This document shows positions 48,870 through 57,557 of a DNA stretch of 64,000 bases, piece by piece. How positions within the stretch are numbered: the stretch's first letter is position 1; each line of letters opens with the position of its first letter. Both the position numbers and the translations under genes were made by a program. The notes below the pieces were generated by a model. It did not search any database. It was given only the letters and a program-made list of their open reading frames with translations, and was not told the DNA's origin. Origin of the DNA: Psychrobacter pygoscelis (GTDB taxonomy: Bacteria; Pseudomonadota; Gammaproteobacteria; Pseudomonadales; Moraxellaceae); contig NZ_RQRU01000002.1 in NCBI RefSeq assembly GCF_004335015.1, positions 496,001 to 560,000 of the forward strand, written 5' to 3'.

Positions 48870-50207
48870 ATGACCCATGTTGCTGTGCTAGGCGCCGGCG
48901 TAGTTGGCGTGACGACTGCTTGGTATCTACGTCAAGCAGGGTTTGAGGTCACGGTCATAGAGCGTGAATCGCAAGCAGCGATGCAGACCTCATTTGCTAA
49001 TGGCGGGCAGATTTCGGTCTCACATGCTACCCCTTGGGCCAATCCTGCCACACCACTTAAGGCGCTAAAGTGGCTGTTTAAAGAAGATGCCCCCCTGCTC
49101 TTTCGCCTACGCTCAGACAAGGCACAGCTAAGATGGACGATGCAGTTTTTGCAAGAATGTACCGCTCAGCGTGCTGATGCCAATTTGGTACAGATGGTGC
49201 ACTTAGGGCTGTATTCACGCGCGGCTCTTCAGAGCTTGCGTGCTGAGATTGGCATTGACTACGAGCAGCAGACGCGCGGTATCATGCACTTTTATACCTC
49301 TCAAGCCGAGTTTAATGCTGCTATTGCTCCTACTGAGCGCATGCAGGAGCTAGGCTGTGAGAGGTACGTCATTGATATCAATACCGCAGTCGATCTTGAG
49401 CCTGCTCTCTATCCTATCGCTCACCAGCTCGTCGGTGCTACTTATACCAGTAAAGATGAATCAGGCAATGCTCATCTCTTTACTCAGCGCCTCGCTAAGC
49501 AGTGTCAGCAAGCTGGTGTGCGATTTTTATTCGATACCGAGATAGTGGCCTTAAATCTTGATCAAGCTGCGCCAACCTCCGGCTCATGCCAGTCGCACAT
49601 TCATAGCCTGACTATTCGCCCTAACGGTGAAGATAGCCAGACTTTTAGTGCAGACAGCTACGTGCTTGCTTTAGGCAGCTATAGCGTAGCTCTGGCCAAG
49701 CCACTTGGTATTAATCTGCCTATCTTCCCCGCTAAAGGCTACTCCGCTACTTATCAGGTCAACCCAAAAGCGCCGCATCTTGCTCCCTTTGTCAGTATGA
49801 TTGATGATGAATTTAAGCTGGTCATGTCTAGACTTGGAGACAAGCTTCGCGTCGCCGGAACAGCCGAATTCAATGGCTTTAATCTGGCGTTAAACCCAGT
49901 GCGCTGCGAGGCTATTACCCACCGTATAAAGCAGCTTTTTCCTCGCGGAATTATTGCTGATTCCGTCGACTACTGGACAGGGTTAAGACCGATGACACCT
50001 TCTAACGTACCACTTATTGGCCGTGCACATCGCGGCTATATCAAGCATGGCTCTACTAATCCGCAAGCCAGCTTTGATAACTTATGGCTCAATTCAGGTC
50101 ACGGTACTCTGGGCTGGACACACTCTTGCGGCTCAGCAAAGGCCCTGAGCCTACTGATGCAAGGACAGCGCCCTAAAGTTGATTTTGACTTCGTAGGTGT
50201 AGAGTAA
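48870..50207 (+). CDS. dadA: D-amino acid dehydrogenase small subunit
   Basis: 445 residues. FAD enzyme oxidising D-amino acids to keto acids and ammonia, feeding electrons to the respiratory chain. FAD fold HVAVLGAGVVGVTTAWYLRQ (about 3-22), SFANGGQISVSHATPWANP (about 45-63), the family block FPAKGYSATYQV near 290, and the C-terminal GLRPMTPSNVPLIGR plus NSGHGTLGWTHSCGSAK. Length is close to E. coli DadA (432). No alanine racemase (dadX) is adjacent. Sits 113 bp after ygfZ. Confidence 0.93.
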   Translation: MTHVAVLGAGVVGVTTAWYLRQAGFEVTVIERESQAAMQTSFANGGQISVSHATPWANPATPLKALKWLFKEDAPLLFRLRSDKAQLRWTMQFLQECTAQRADANLVQMVHLGLYSRAALQSLRAEIGIDYEQQTRGIMHFYTSQAEFNAAIAPTERMQELGCERYVIDINTAVDLEPALYPIAHQLVGATYTSKDESGNAHLFTQRLAKQCQQAGVRFLFDTEIVALNLDQAAPTSGSCQSHIHSLTIRPNGEDSQTFSADSYVLALGSYSVALAKPLGINLPIFPAKGYSATYQVNPKAPHLAPFVSMIDDEFKLVMSRLGDKLRVAGTAEFNGFNLALNPVRCEAITHRIKQLFPRGIIADSVDYWTGLRPMTPSNVPLIGRAHRGYIKHGSTNPQASFDNLWLNSGHGTLGWTHSCGSAKALSLLMQGQRPKVDFDFVGVE

Positions 50208-50267
50208 TAAAGGATATAGAACTGAAGCAATCTAGAGGCTAGGAAGGAGGTAAGCACCCCAAACAAC

Positions 50268-50299
50268 AAAACCGTATAGCCATAAGCCACACGGTTTTT
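50268..50299. terminator. terminator-like hairpin, unit 1 (after dadA)
   Basis: AAAACCGT (50268-50275) pairs with ACGGTTTT (50291-50298). It lies 60 bp past dadA and could end it; the sequence is symmetrical enough to act both ways. Confidence 0.7.
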
Positions 50300-50606
50300 G
50301 CTGTTAATGTCCCTATTAGTCATCGCTTAGAAGTTCCATCCTAGAGCATCTAGCGACTCTCAAGCATCCTGCTTTGGTTAATACTACTGAATATAATGAA
50401 ACAAGCTGAGATTTTAGTTATATTCAGTATAGTGCTTGCATCCTTGCTTCATATCCTCTTAGCAAACTAGATAAGATGATTATGAATGGTACTCTACACA
50501 AAGTAATCTTACTTATTTCAAAGTAGGCTTACTTCATATAAGCTTTACCTATTGTCCTTCATTCAGAAGCTTTACCCATGCTAGCTCTAGCTACTTCAGG
50601 GCTTAG

Positions 50607-50713
50607 CCACTCATCCTTGAGTCATCATCCTTGATGCCGTAAAGCTATCATCGCAAATCGAGCGAGCTTTAGTAAGTCGTCAAAGCGTCACTTCGTGTAA
50701 GCATATGCTTACA
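50607..50713. repeat. 107-bp structured block, copy 1
   Basis: Differs from copy 2 (51208-51314) at one base by my reading (C for G in AGTAAGTCGTC). It contains the hairpins CATCA-TCCT-TGATG and AAAGCT...AGCTTT (with inner CGC/GCG), a CAC-TTC-GTG hairpin, and the perfect 16-bp palindrome GTAAGCATATGCTTAC (50697-50712). The base change weakens the outer stem seen in copy 2. Confidence 0.75.
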
Positions 50714-50904
50714 TCAATCCACTATAGAATGTTTTGACCGTCTGTCTTAGACTCGTTTGACACATATTATTAGAGACAAAGCTCCAACAACTCCTACCGC
50801 ACGTTTCTGCTCAAACGTCTGTCACAGACACCTGTCACCAACAACTATCGCCACTAATCAGCACACGCTCAAAGGTTAGTAAGTTTACAACTGCTAGATA
50901 CAAC

Positions 50905-50936
50905 AAAACCGCATAGCCTTAAGCTATACGGTTTTC
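50905..50936. terminator. terminator-like hairpin, unit 2
   Basis: AAAACCG (50905-50911) pairs with CGGTTTT (50929-50935), with inner ATAGC/GCTAT. No gene ends here, so it may close an RNA from unit 1 or be a duplicate of the dadA terminator. Confidence 0.65.
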
Positions 50937-51207
50937 GCTGTTATTTCCTTATATCCTATTACAACCGTTGCTCCATCCTAGAGCGTAGCGTAGTAGTTAG
51001 GCATCTTGCCCTATGACTATCATCATCCCATGCTGTTGGGGGACAGCTTACTGCTTGGTATCCTTACTTCATGATCTTATATCCGTCTAGACATAACATT
51101 CATGACTGGCTACTTGTTAAAGCCTTTCAACTCTAATCAGCCCTCATCCTTAATCTGGAAGCCATACTTTAAAATACATATTTAAAAATACATTCTTTAA
51201 AGTTTGA

Positions 51208-51314
51208 CCACTCATCCTTGAGTCATCATCCTTGATGCCGTAAAGCTATCATCGCAAATCGAGCGAGCTTTAGTAAGTGGTCAAAGCGTCACTTCGTGTA
51301 AGCATATGCTTACA
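51208..51314. repeat. 107-bp structured block, copy 2
   Basis: Same sequence as 50607-50713 apart from one base. Here a closing stem GACCACT (from 51206) / AGTGGTC pairs fully over 7 bp and encloses the internal hairpins; the palindrome GTAAGCATATGCTTAC is at 51298-51313. It ends about 300 bp before csbD. Confidence 0.75.
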
Positions 51315-51615
51315 AACAACGATTAAGGGCGGCTCAATCGCGATTATATCTTATATTCTGTATAGCCTATCGCTGAGTTTCGCTAATAAAATTGCATAAA
51401 ATATTATTAACCGTTACTTTTAATGGCTCAATTATGTCAATAGATGCACGCCGCAAGATAGAAACTGTTGACCTAGACAAATAACAACTAATCTACTTAA
51501 ACATTCAATATACAGACAGCGCTCTAACGTGGCGGCATACTTATACCTAGCTAGACCTAGAACGGTCAGTTACTACTGACTAGCAGATATATTTAATAGA
51601 TAAGGAACCCTTATT

Positions 51616-51819
51616 ATGAATAAAGAGACATTTAAAGGTGACTGGAACCAATTAAAAGGCTCTGTAAAACAAAAATGGGCCGACTTGACCGATGATGACA
51701 TGACCCATATCGAAGGTAGCTTTGATAAATTAGTGGGTAAAGTTCAAGAGCGTTATGGTCAGGCCAAAGAAGCCGTAGAGCGTGAAGTTAATGAGTGGCG
51801 CAATAAGCACGACGTTTAG
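51616..51819 (+). CDS. CsbD family stress protein
   Basis: 67 residues, a small, charged, CsbD-like protein. NKETFKGDWNQLKGSVKQKWADLTDDDMTHIEGSFDKLVGKVQERYG is the near-full family domain (E. coli YjbJ is a relative of the same size). Such proteins are abundant under general or stationary-phase stress; the molecular role is unknown. AAGGAACC precedes the ATG, and a strong terminator follows. Confidence 0.92.
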   Translation: MNKETFKGDWNQLKGSVKQKWADLTDDDMTHIEGSFDKLVGKVQERYGQAKEAVEREVNEWRNKHDV

Positions 51820-51868
51820 TCATAAGAGTTCAAGCTGAAATCAGCGATTGACTTAACTCACTACCACC

Positions 51869-51897
51869 AAGAGGTCACATAGCATGTGACCTCTTTT
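51869..51897 (+). terminator. csbD terminator
   Basis: AAGAGGTCACAT (51869-51880) pairs perfectly with ATGTGACCTCTT (51884-51895) around a 3-base loop, then Ts. Confidence 0.9.
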
Positions 51898-51948
51898 AGT
51901 AAGGTTCATTTAGCGGCTTTAGCGGCCACAAATAAACTCTACGGATAG

Positions 51949-52656
51949 CTAAATCATTTTTTCGCCAATGATACCTACTAAGAACCCCAATGAAGCACCG
52001 AGCGATATAATATAGTTATTTTGCATCTTACTTTCAGGGATGATGTCTTGGATTAGCAAATATAAGATACCTCCACTAGCAAACGTCATCAAATGCGCGG
52101 TTAAGTCGGTATGCTCCCGTAAAAAGTAATGCCCTATTAAGGCAGCAATAACTCCAAAAAAACTAAAAAAGAAGAATACTACTAGCGTCTTACTGACACT
52201 AATGCCACTCCTAACTAAATCGCGAAAAGAATTAAAGGCTTCTGGTAAGTTTTGTAGACCGATAAATATCGCTAGTAGCGTGGCCATGTCCGGCTCAATG
52301 GCAAATACCGCACCGAGCGCAAGCGACTCCGGAATAAAGTCCATCATCATCGCCAGTAAGGTCGCCTGCTGACCGCCTGATTTTGCCAGACGCTGATCAA
52401 TGAGCATGAAGATCAGTGCCCCTAAGAAAAAGGAGGAAGCCACCGCAAATAGCGATAACTCTTCTAAGCCCTTAGGAATAAGTACTAACGCTACTGCCGA
52501 TAAGATAATACCTGCGCCGAACGACATTAAAGTATGGATAATTTGTCTTTTTAGGGGGCTATCCTCGACATGATGGTCAAAGCTATTGGCAAGCAGACCA
52601 CCAATAAAGACGGTCGCACCGGCAAACCCCGAAAACATAATTAGCTTGATTGGCAT
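51949..52656 (-). CDS. ZIP family metal transporter
   Basis: 235 residues, about eight membrane helices. ZIP proteins bring Zn2+ or other divalent metals into the cytosol. Helix 4 region AMMMDFIPESLALGAVFAI (about 104-122) and helix 5 region GLQNLPEAFNSFRDLV (about 137-152) carry the paired metal-binding residues (DFxPESxxxG and xNLPE) seen in ZIP proteins, here with Asp/Pro-Glu rather than the histidines of ZupT. Metal specificity is unknown. GGAG precedes the ATG. A 12-bp palindrome, TATAACGTTATA (52804-52815), lies about 150 bp upstream. Confidence 0.85.
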   Translation of the reverse strand: MPIKLIMFSGFAGATVFIGGLLANSFDHHVEDSPLKRQIIHTLMSFGAGIILSAVALVLIPKGLEELSLFAVASSFFLGALIFMLIDQRLAKSGGQQATLLAMMMDFIPESLALGAVFAIEPDMATLLAIFIGLQNLPEAFNSFRDLVRSGISVSKTLVVFFFFSFFGVIAALIGHYFLREHTDLTAHLMTFASGGILYLLIQDIIPESKMQNNYIISLGASLGFLVGIIGEKMI

Positions 52657-53134
52657 ATTATCTCCATTGGTAAGTGCCGCCCTATTAGAGGCAGTACCTT
52701 AACACTCATATCGAATGACTGGAATAAGCGCTGCGTAGTCCTTAGGTAGTTTCGTTTTTTACGGGTCAGAAAAGCTTCAGCCGTTTTTAGTCTTACGGTA
52801 GTGTATAACGTTATAAGGTAATATTATCTGTAACAGACCTTATCTATAGTGCTACAAACTCTACTCATTGCTTAGATAATGAGCCAATAAAACCAAACAG
52901 TTTTGCATTTTTTTACAGGTATTGAACCAATCGTAAACAGCCCTAACGGCCTTCAAGGGCTATGATATTACCCAGTTAATCATCACTTTATAAATAGAGC
53001 TTATTATTAAGAAGATGCTGAATTAGTACATTATCTTGATACTTTGTTATTGATTATTTTTGGTAATCTTCAGCTTTATTATTGTTTTAAAGCGCCTATA
53101 TTTTGGCGTTCTTTTTGTATTTTTAGGAGCTTTT
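52657..53134. other. 478-bp divergent intergenic region
   Basis: No gene. It holds the perfect palindrome TATAACGTTATA at 52804-52815, a possible operator for the metal transporter, and the promoter of the PepSY-like gene. Confidence 0.45.
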
Positions 53135-53707
53135 ATGAAACCTATTACTAAGTCTATGCTATCGGCAGCGTTGATCAGTGGCTTACTGGGTACTGCCATG
53201 ACTCTGCCTGCTACCGCAGCTGATAGTATCGAGCAGCAAGTCTATCGCAGCCAAGACTTTGGCCGAATTGCACAGCACATTCGTACCGACTTACGTCGCC
53301 AAGGCTACCATGTAATGAATATTAAAGCCGATGACTATAATAATAAACCAGCACTTGAAGTCTACGCCAAAAAGGGCAGTCAAGCCTACGAATTTAAATA
53401 CAGCTTTCCCCAGCTTAAATTACTAGAGTCCAAACAAAAAGCATGGTCGCAGCTGTGGCAAGACGATAACCAGCCCGATCAAGAAGACAAAATTAAAAAG
53501 TCGATGCTCTCTGACCCAAACTTTGAGACCATAAAAGCCAGAGCGATACAAAAGCTAGAAGCCATGGGCTATAAGGTCGATGACATCGATACTGATGACT
53601 ATCAGCAAAAGCCTATCTTCGAGGTTGAGACCGAGCGCGGTGACAGAGAATATGAGATTAGACTGGCCTACCCAAGCCTAGATATCTTGACCATTGAAGA
53701 AGACTAA
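53135..53707 (+). CDS. exported protein with two PepSY-like repeats
   Basis: 190 residues from the ATG at 53135, chosen because TTAGGAG sits 7 bases upstream; the frame runs 25 codons further without a ribosome site. The signal peptide ends near LPATAA. The mature part has two similar modules: IAQHIRTDLRRQGYHVMNIKADDYNNKPALEVYAKKGSQAYEFKYSFP-type at about 37-88 and IKARAIQKLEAMGYKVDDIDTDDYQQKPIFEVETERGDREYEIRLAYP-type at about 125-180. This resembles PepSY/YpeB-like domains of periplasmic modulators. Function unknown. Confidence 0.78.
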   Translation: MKPITKSMLSAALISGLLGTAMTLPATAADSIEQQVYRSQDFGRIAQHIRTDLRRQGYHVMNIKADDYNNKPALEVYAKKGSQAYEFKYSFPQLKLLESKQKAWSQLWQDDNQPDQEDKIKKSMLSDPNFETIKARAIQKLEAMGYKVDDIDTDDYQQKPIFEVETERGDREYEIRLAYPSLDILTIEED

Positions 53708-53731
53708 CCCTAATAAACTGTTTTCGCAGTA

Positions 53732-54043
53732 TTAAAAGTCTTCTACGGCGATAACATCATAAGCAGGCGTCTCATAAGGGTGCGCCTGCTTTAGCGCTGC
53801 TATAACCTTATGAATCCTCTCAGCTGCTACGACCATCTCTACTCGCCACTCGCTAACCTGACTAATAGCATCTTGGCTGCCAATATGCGGCTGACTACCG
53901 GCTAAGGGCTTAAATTGGCCACTACCCTGAACCTGCCAACAACAGTGTGAGTAATTACCAATCTGACCTGCGCCAGCGGTAAATAGAGCCTCTTTAACTG
54001 CCTCAATAGCCTCATTGGGGATAAATACGGTGAGCTTGTACAT
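53732..54043 (-). CDS. NIF3-like (YqfO-type) small protein
   Basis: 103 residues from the third of three consecutive ATGs (54043), the best spaced from GGAG; 54049 is possible. It corresponds to the small ferredoxin-like domain inserted in some NIF3/YqfO proteins and also found alone: YKLTVFIPNEAIEAVKEALFTAGAGQIGNYSHCCWQVQGSGQF, then the C-terminal HPYETPAYDVIAVEDF. Similar to CutA/PII-type trimers. Role unknown. 57 bp after mpg on the same strand, so possibly cotranscribed with it. Confidence 0.83.
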   Translation of the reverse strand: MYKLTVFIPNEAIEAVKEALFTAGAGQIGNYSHCCWQVQGSGQFKPLAGSQPHIGSQDAISQVSEWRVEMVVAAERIHKVIAALKQAHPYETPAYDVIAVEDF

Positions 54044-54100
54044 CATCATCTCCTAACTATAGTAATCACTAATATTATTAGCCTTTATTTTAACCAGCTA

Positions 54101-54721
54101 TCATTTTTTGGATAAGCTTGGATGTTCGGACCAGACATAGCGTAGTAGCCAATCCTTAGCATCGCCCGCATAGTCAATACCGATCCGCGGTCTGAGCAGA
54201 ACGGGCGGTGTGCAGCCATCTTCCTCCACCCATAGCCCAGACTCGGGCGTTATAGGCTCGGCATCAAGCGCACGGGATATTTGTAATTGCTGGGTCAGCT
54301 TGCCAGGACCCGCAAGTGACTGAATATGACGCAGTCGCTTATGCTGTGGCAAGCTCTCCTCTTCAGCAAGGTTATCACTGTCTTCAAGTAGAAACCCAGC
54401 TCGAATCAGTACTGCCTCAGCGGATTCTGCCTGCGCTGTGACCATATTAAGCATATGATGAATGCCATAAGTGAGGTAAATATAAAAGACACCGCCCTCA
54501 CTATACATCACCTCGGTACGCTTGGTTCGTGAGCCAGCATGGGTATGACACGCCGGATCATGAGCGCCGATATAGGCCTCGGTCTCAGTAATGCGCATAC
54601 GCAGCTCTTTGATGCTGCCGTCACTATCTTGTATACGTCGGCACAGTATCTTGCCCACTAAGTCAGCGGCTACCACACATGTCGGTCTTGCAAACCATGA
54701 CGCGTCAAGGACATTACTCAT
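54101..54721 (-). CDS. mpg: DNA-3-methyladenine glycosylase (AAG/MPG type)
   Basis: 206 residues from the ATG at 54721; a GTG three codons earlier (54730) is in frame. Excises 3-methyladenine and other alkylated or deaminated purines, starting base excision repair. FARPTCVVAADLVGKILCRR, the catalytic Glu in ITETEAYIGAHDPACHTHAG, the intercalating Tyr region GVFYIYLTYGIHHMLNMVT, and AVLIRAGF are the family motifs. The C-terminal RIGIDYAGDAKDWLLRYV is also standard. Confidence 0.93.
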   Translation of the reverse strand: MSNVLDASWFARPTCVVAADLVGKILCRRIQDSDGSIKELRMRITETEAYIGAHDPACHTHAGSRTKRTEVMYSEGGVFYIYLTYGIHHMLNMVTAQAESAEAVLIRAGFLLEDSDNLAEEESLPQHKRLRHIQSLAGPGKLTQQLQISRALDAEPITPESGLWVEEDGCTPPVLLRPRIGIDYAGDAKDWLLRYVWSEHPSLSKK

Positions 54722-54784
54722 CTTATTCACTCATTATCTGTAGCGACTTGTCAGCCAAGATTATGTCTCTTCCTTAATCCAAAT

Positions 54785-54816
54785 ACAAAAAAACTGAGCA
54801 CTAAGCTCAGTTTTTA
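54785..54816 (-). terminator. purC terminator
   Basis: AAAAACTGAGC (54789-54799) pairs with GCTCAGTTTTT (54805-54815); on the minus strand a T run follows. Confidence 0.88.
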
Positions 54817-54893
54817 GGGATGCCGTAAAGATAGGGATAGCCGCTAATAGCAGCCTTGGTCTTTACCAGGCGTTATTTTTGCCTGCTTTACAG

Positions 54894-55607
54894 CTAGTCT
54901 AGTGGCACGCCGATACGCTGAGCGACCTCTTCATAGGCCTCGATGACGTCACCTAAAGACTGGCGGAAGCGATCTTTGTCCAGCTTCTTCTTGGTCTCTT
55001 TATCCCAAATGCGGCAACCGTCTGGTGAAAACTCATCACCTAAGACAATGCGGCCATGATAAACGCCAAACTCTAGCTTGAAGTCGACCAGCATAAGACC
55101 GCCTTGATCAAATACGGCTGTCAGGACATCATTGACTTTATAGGTCAGTCGCTGCATCTCCTCTAGCTGCTCTTTAGTCGCCCAACCAAGAGAGATACTG
55201 AGCGACTCATTAACCATAGGATCGCCCAATGCATCATCTTTATAGAATAGCTCAAAAGTAGATGGCGATAGGGCTTGCCCCTCTTCTAATCCAAGGCGGC
55301 GCACTAGGCTGCCAGCCGCATAGTTGCGTACGACGCACTCTACGGGGATCATTTCTAGGCGCTTGACCAAGACCTCATTTTCAGACAATTGCTTTTCAAA
55401 ATGCGTCTCAACACCAGCGTCGGCCAGCTTTTGCATAATAAAGGCGTTAAAGCGGTTATTCACTTGACCCTTTCGCGCGAGTTGCTCCACCCGTTCGCCA
55501 TTAAAGGCTGAAGTATCATCGCGAAAGTGTAAAATTAGAAAGTCATTGTCATCAGTCTCATAGACAGACTTTGCTTTACCTTTATACAGCAGTTGTTGTT
55601 TTTGCAT
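54894..55607 (-). CDS. purC: phosphoribosylaminoimidazole-succinocarboxamide synthase
   Basis: 237 residues from the ATG at 55607 (a GTG sits one codon before). SAICAR synthetase of purine synthesis: CAIR plus aspartate plus [33 protein letters not shown] opens it; [14 protein letters not shown] (about 91-104), [10 protein letters not shown] and LVDFKLEFG (about 175-183) with [12 protein letters not shown] are conserved. Length matches E. coli PurC (237). Follows bamC and dapA on the same strand, the E. coli order. Confidence 0.96.
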   Translation of the reverse strand: MQKQQLLYKGKAKSVYETDDNDFLILHFRDDTSAFNGERVEQLARKGQVNNRFNAFIMQKLADAGVETHFEKQLSENEVLVKRLEMIPVECVVRNYAAGSLVRRLGLEEGQALSPSTFELFYKDDALGDPMVNESLSISLGWATKEQLEEMQRLTYKVNDVLTAVFDQGGLMLVDFKLEFGVYHGRIVLGDEFSPDGCRIWDKETKKKLDKDRFRQSLGDVIEAYEEVAQRIGVPLD

Positions 55608-55867
55608 CACCCAGGTCCTATTTGTGTCACGTCGAAAGTGGATAGTCGATAGACTAGTTACTAATTAATTAAGACTGTTCCTAACTGAGACAGTGAATAA
55701 TTAAAATAGTTGTTAATTAAATGGTTAATAGCGTTACGATGTGGTCTGACCAGCGTCTCTTTATCCGCTATTTAGCCCTTACTATATCGTCCGCTTAGGA
55801 TATTTGCCTAGTCATGGTGACTATCATCACAACATGAGCCTCCTAGAGGTTCGATATTACTAACCGC

Positions 55868-56191
55868 TTACTGCTCGTCGGTCGCTGTAGGAACAGCGAC
55901 GGCACGCTCAGGAGCTGGTAGTTTATACTGCTTGCCAGACTCATTGCTCAGTGTCAAAGTATTCGCCCCGACCTTTGGCGTTGGATATAAAGGCACGAAT
56001 GGAGCGCTCTTTTGATCAGCCGGTAGCGTTAAGGGGGCGAGCTTTTGGCTCTTTTGATAAGTCAGGCTACCATTATCGCGCTTGCCAAGCCAACCCTTAG
56101 TCGCCTGACAGCCCGTTAGCACCAGAGTGCTACTCAGCGCAATCGTTAGGATAGTCGCCAGCGGTCTTGCTATTGTAAATGTAGCCTTCAT
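55868..56191 (-). CDS. short BamC-like lipoprotein
   Basis: 107 residues from the ATG at 56191 (GAGAGAAG upstream; a TTG five codons earlier is less likely). A signal ends in the lipobox STLVLTGCQ (Cys at about 28). The mature part, YQKSQKLAPLTLPADQKSAP then PLYPTPKVGAN, resembles the N-terminal unstructured stretch of BamC/NlpB, which contacts BamD. Position between dapA and purC is that of bamC. E. coli BamC is about 344 residues with two helix-grip domains; these are absent here. Identification rests on context and the short motif, not on overall length. Confidence 0.68.
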   Translation of the reverse strand: MKATFTIARPLATILTIALSSTLVLTGCQATKGWLGKRDNGSLTYQKSQKLAPLTLPADQKSAPFVPLYPTPKVGANTLTLSNESGKQYKLPAPERAVAVPTATDEQ

Positions 56192-56429
56192 TGCATCTTC
56201 TCTCAATCATGCTAGTGATAAGGATTCAGTCGGATAATCCGTCATAGTTTATGTCAAAAATATTTTAAATCAGTCACTCTACTAAAGCTATGCCAGTCTA
56301 GCTAAGACATCTTAGATAGCTTGACCAATACCTACCGCTTGCCGATAAGGGCCGAGTGACTTTTTAAGACTAAAACACTTTACAACACTACAAGCATTAT
56401 TCTTAACCTAGCTTACAGTCAATTTTAGT

Positions 56430-57335
56430 CTATAACAGCCTAGCTTTTGTTAATGCGTCATCAATCTGGCTATGGTACTGCTCTTCAAGCCACACTAGAG
56501 GCAGACGGATACCTGTGTCTATTTTACCCATCTTATTAAGCGCATATTTGACAGGGATAGGGCTGGATTGGACAAACAAATCTTTGTGCAAATGCGCGAT
56601 AGGGTCATGGGCCAATTTGGCCGCTTGCATATCCCCTTTTAGCGCTGCTGAAAAAGTCTCACTCATCGCTTTAGGCGCGACATTGGCAGTGACAGAGATA
56701 TTGCCTTTACCGCCGAAGCTCATCAACTCAAGTGAAGTGCCATCGTCACCTGACAATACCACCATACGATCGCCAAGGGCAGCAATAAGTGCCTTGCCGC
56801 GCTCAGTAGACCCTGTAGCATCCTTAATAGCGACGATATTATCAATATCAGCCAACCGCTCTACCGTCTCTTGTGCGATATCTACGACCGTCCGACCAGG
56901 CACGTTATAGAGCATTTGCGGCATATCGACAGCTTCAGCGATCGCTCGATAATGCTGATACAAGCCCTCTTGCGGAGGCTTGTTATAGTAAGGGGCTACT
57001 AATAAGGCACAGTCAGCACCTGCCTCTTTGGCGTCCCGCGTCAGCTTAATAGCTTCTGCGGTATTGTTAGCGCCCGTGCCAGCGATGACCGGAACACGGC
57101 CAGCGACATAATCGACATAATAACGGATCAAATCGCTGTGTTCTTGCATCGACAAGGTCGCTGACTCGCCTGTCGTGCCAACTGCGACTAAGCAATGCGT
57201 ACCTTGCTCAATCTGCCAATCGATGAGATCAGCCAAGCGTTTATAATCGACATCACCATTAGGATGCATTGGAGTAACCAATGCCACCATTGAGCCTTGA
57301 AGTCGAGATTTGATGTCGTTGAATACTGTGCTCAT
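56430..57335 (-). CDS. dapA: 4-hydroxy-tetrahydrodipicolinate synthase
   Basis: 301 residues. First committed step of lysine/DAP synthesis: pyruvate plus aspartate semialdehyde. GSMVALVTPMHPNGDVDY, TTGESATLSMQEH (Thr pair of the proton relay, about 50-62), PQMLYNVPGRTVVD (catalytic Tyr about 142) and the Schiff-base lysine in IVAIKDATGSTERG (about 170). Length is standard. AAGG before the ATG. Followed by the bamC-like gene and purC. Confidence 0.96.
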   Translation of the reverse strand: MSTVFNDIKSRLQGSMVALVTPMHPNGDVDYKRLADLIDWQIEQGTHCLVAVGTTGESATLSMQEHSDLIRYYVDYVAGRVPVIAGTGANNTAEAIKLTRDAKEAGADCALLVAPYYNKPPQEGLYQHYRAIAEAVDMPQMLYNVPGRTVVDIAQETVERLADIDNIVAIKDATGSTERGKALIAALGDRMVVLSGDDGTSLELMSFGGKGNISVTANVAPKAMSETFSAALKGDMQAAKLAHDPIAHLHKDLFVQSSPIPVKYALNKMGKIDTGIRLPLVWLEEQYHSQIDDALTKARLL

Positions 57336-57557
57336 AACCTTGGCCTTACTGGTAAATAGTATCTTTTATAATGCGATTATTAAGGTGACTAGATTAACAT
57401 TTATCACCGTGATTTTTGGAGTAATAGTGTATCATAATTTGCAAATATCGGGTGATTTCGGCAGATATTGCTGCTGTAAGTACCGCACCCCAAGCTTGCG
57501 ACATCTCGATGATATCGTTCACTCTTTATTGATTTATCATAAGCGTCGATTAAGCCC

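Larger units (their letters stand above)
50208..51615. other. 1.4-kb gene-free region built from two related units
   Basis: No protein gene seen. It divides into two units of about 600-650 bp (starting near 50258 and 50900), each with a terminator-like hairpin, weakly similar middle sequence (for example CCATCCTAGAGC in both) and, at the end, a 107-bp block that is almost identical between units. The flanks are clearly more diverged than the block. Confidence 0.65.
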
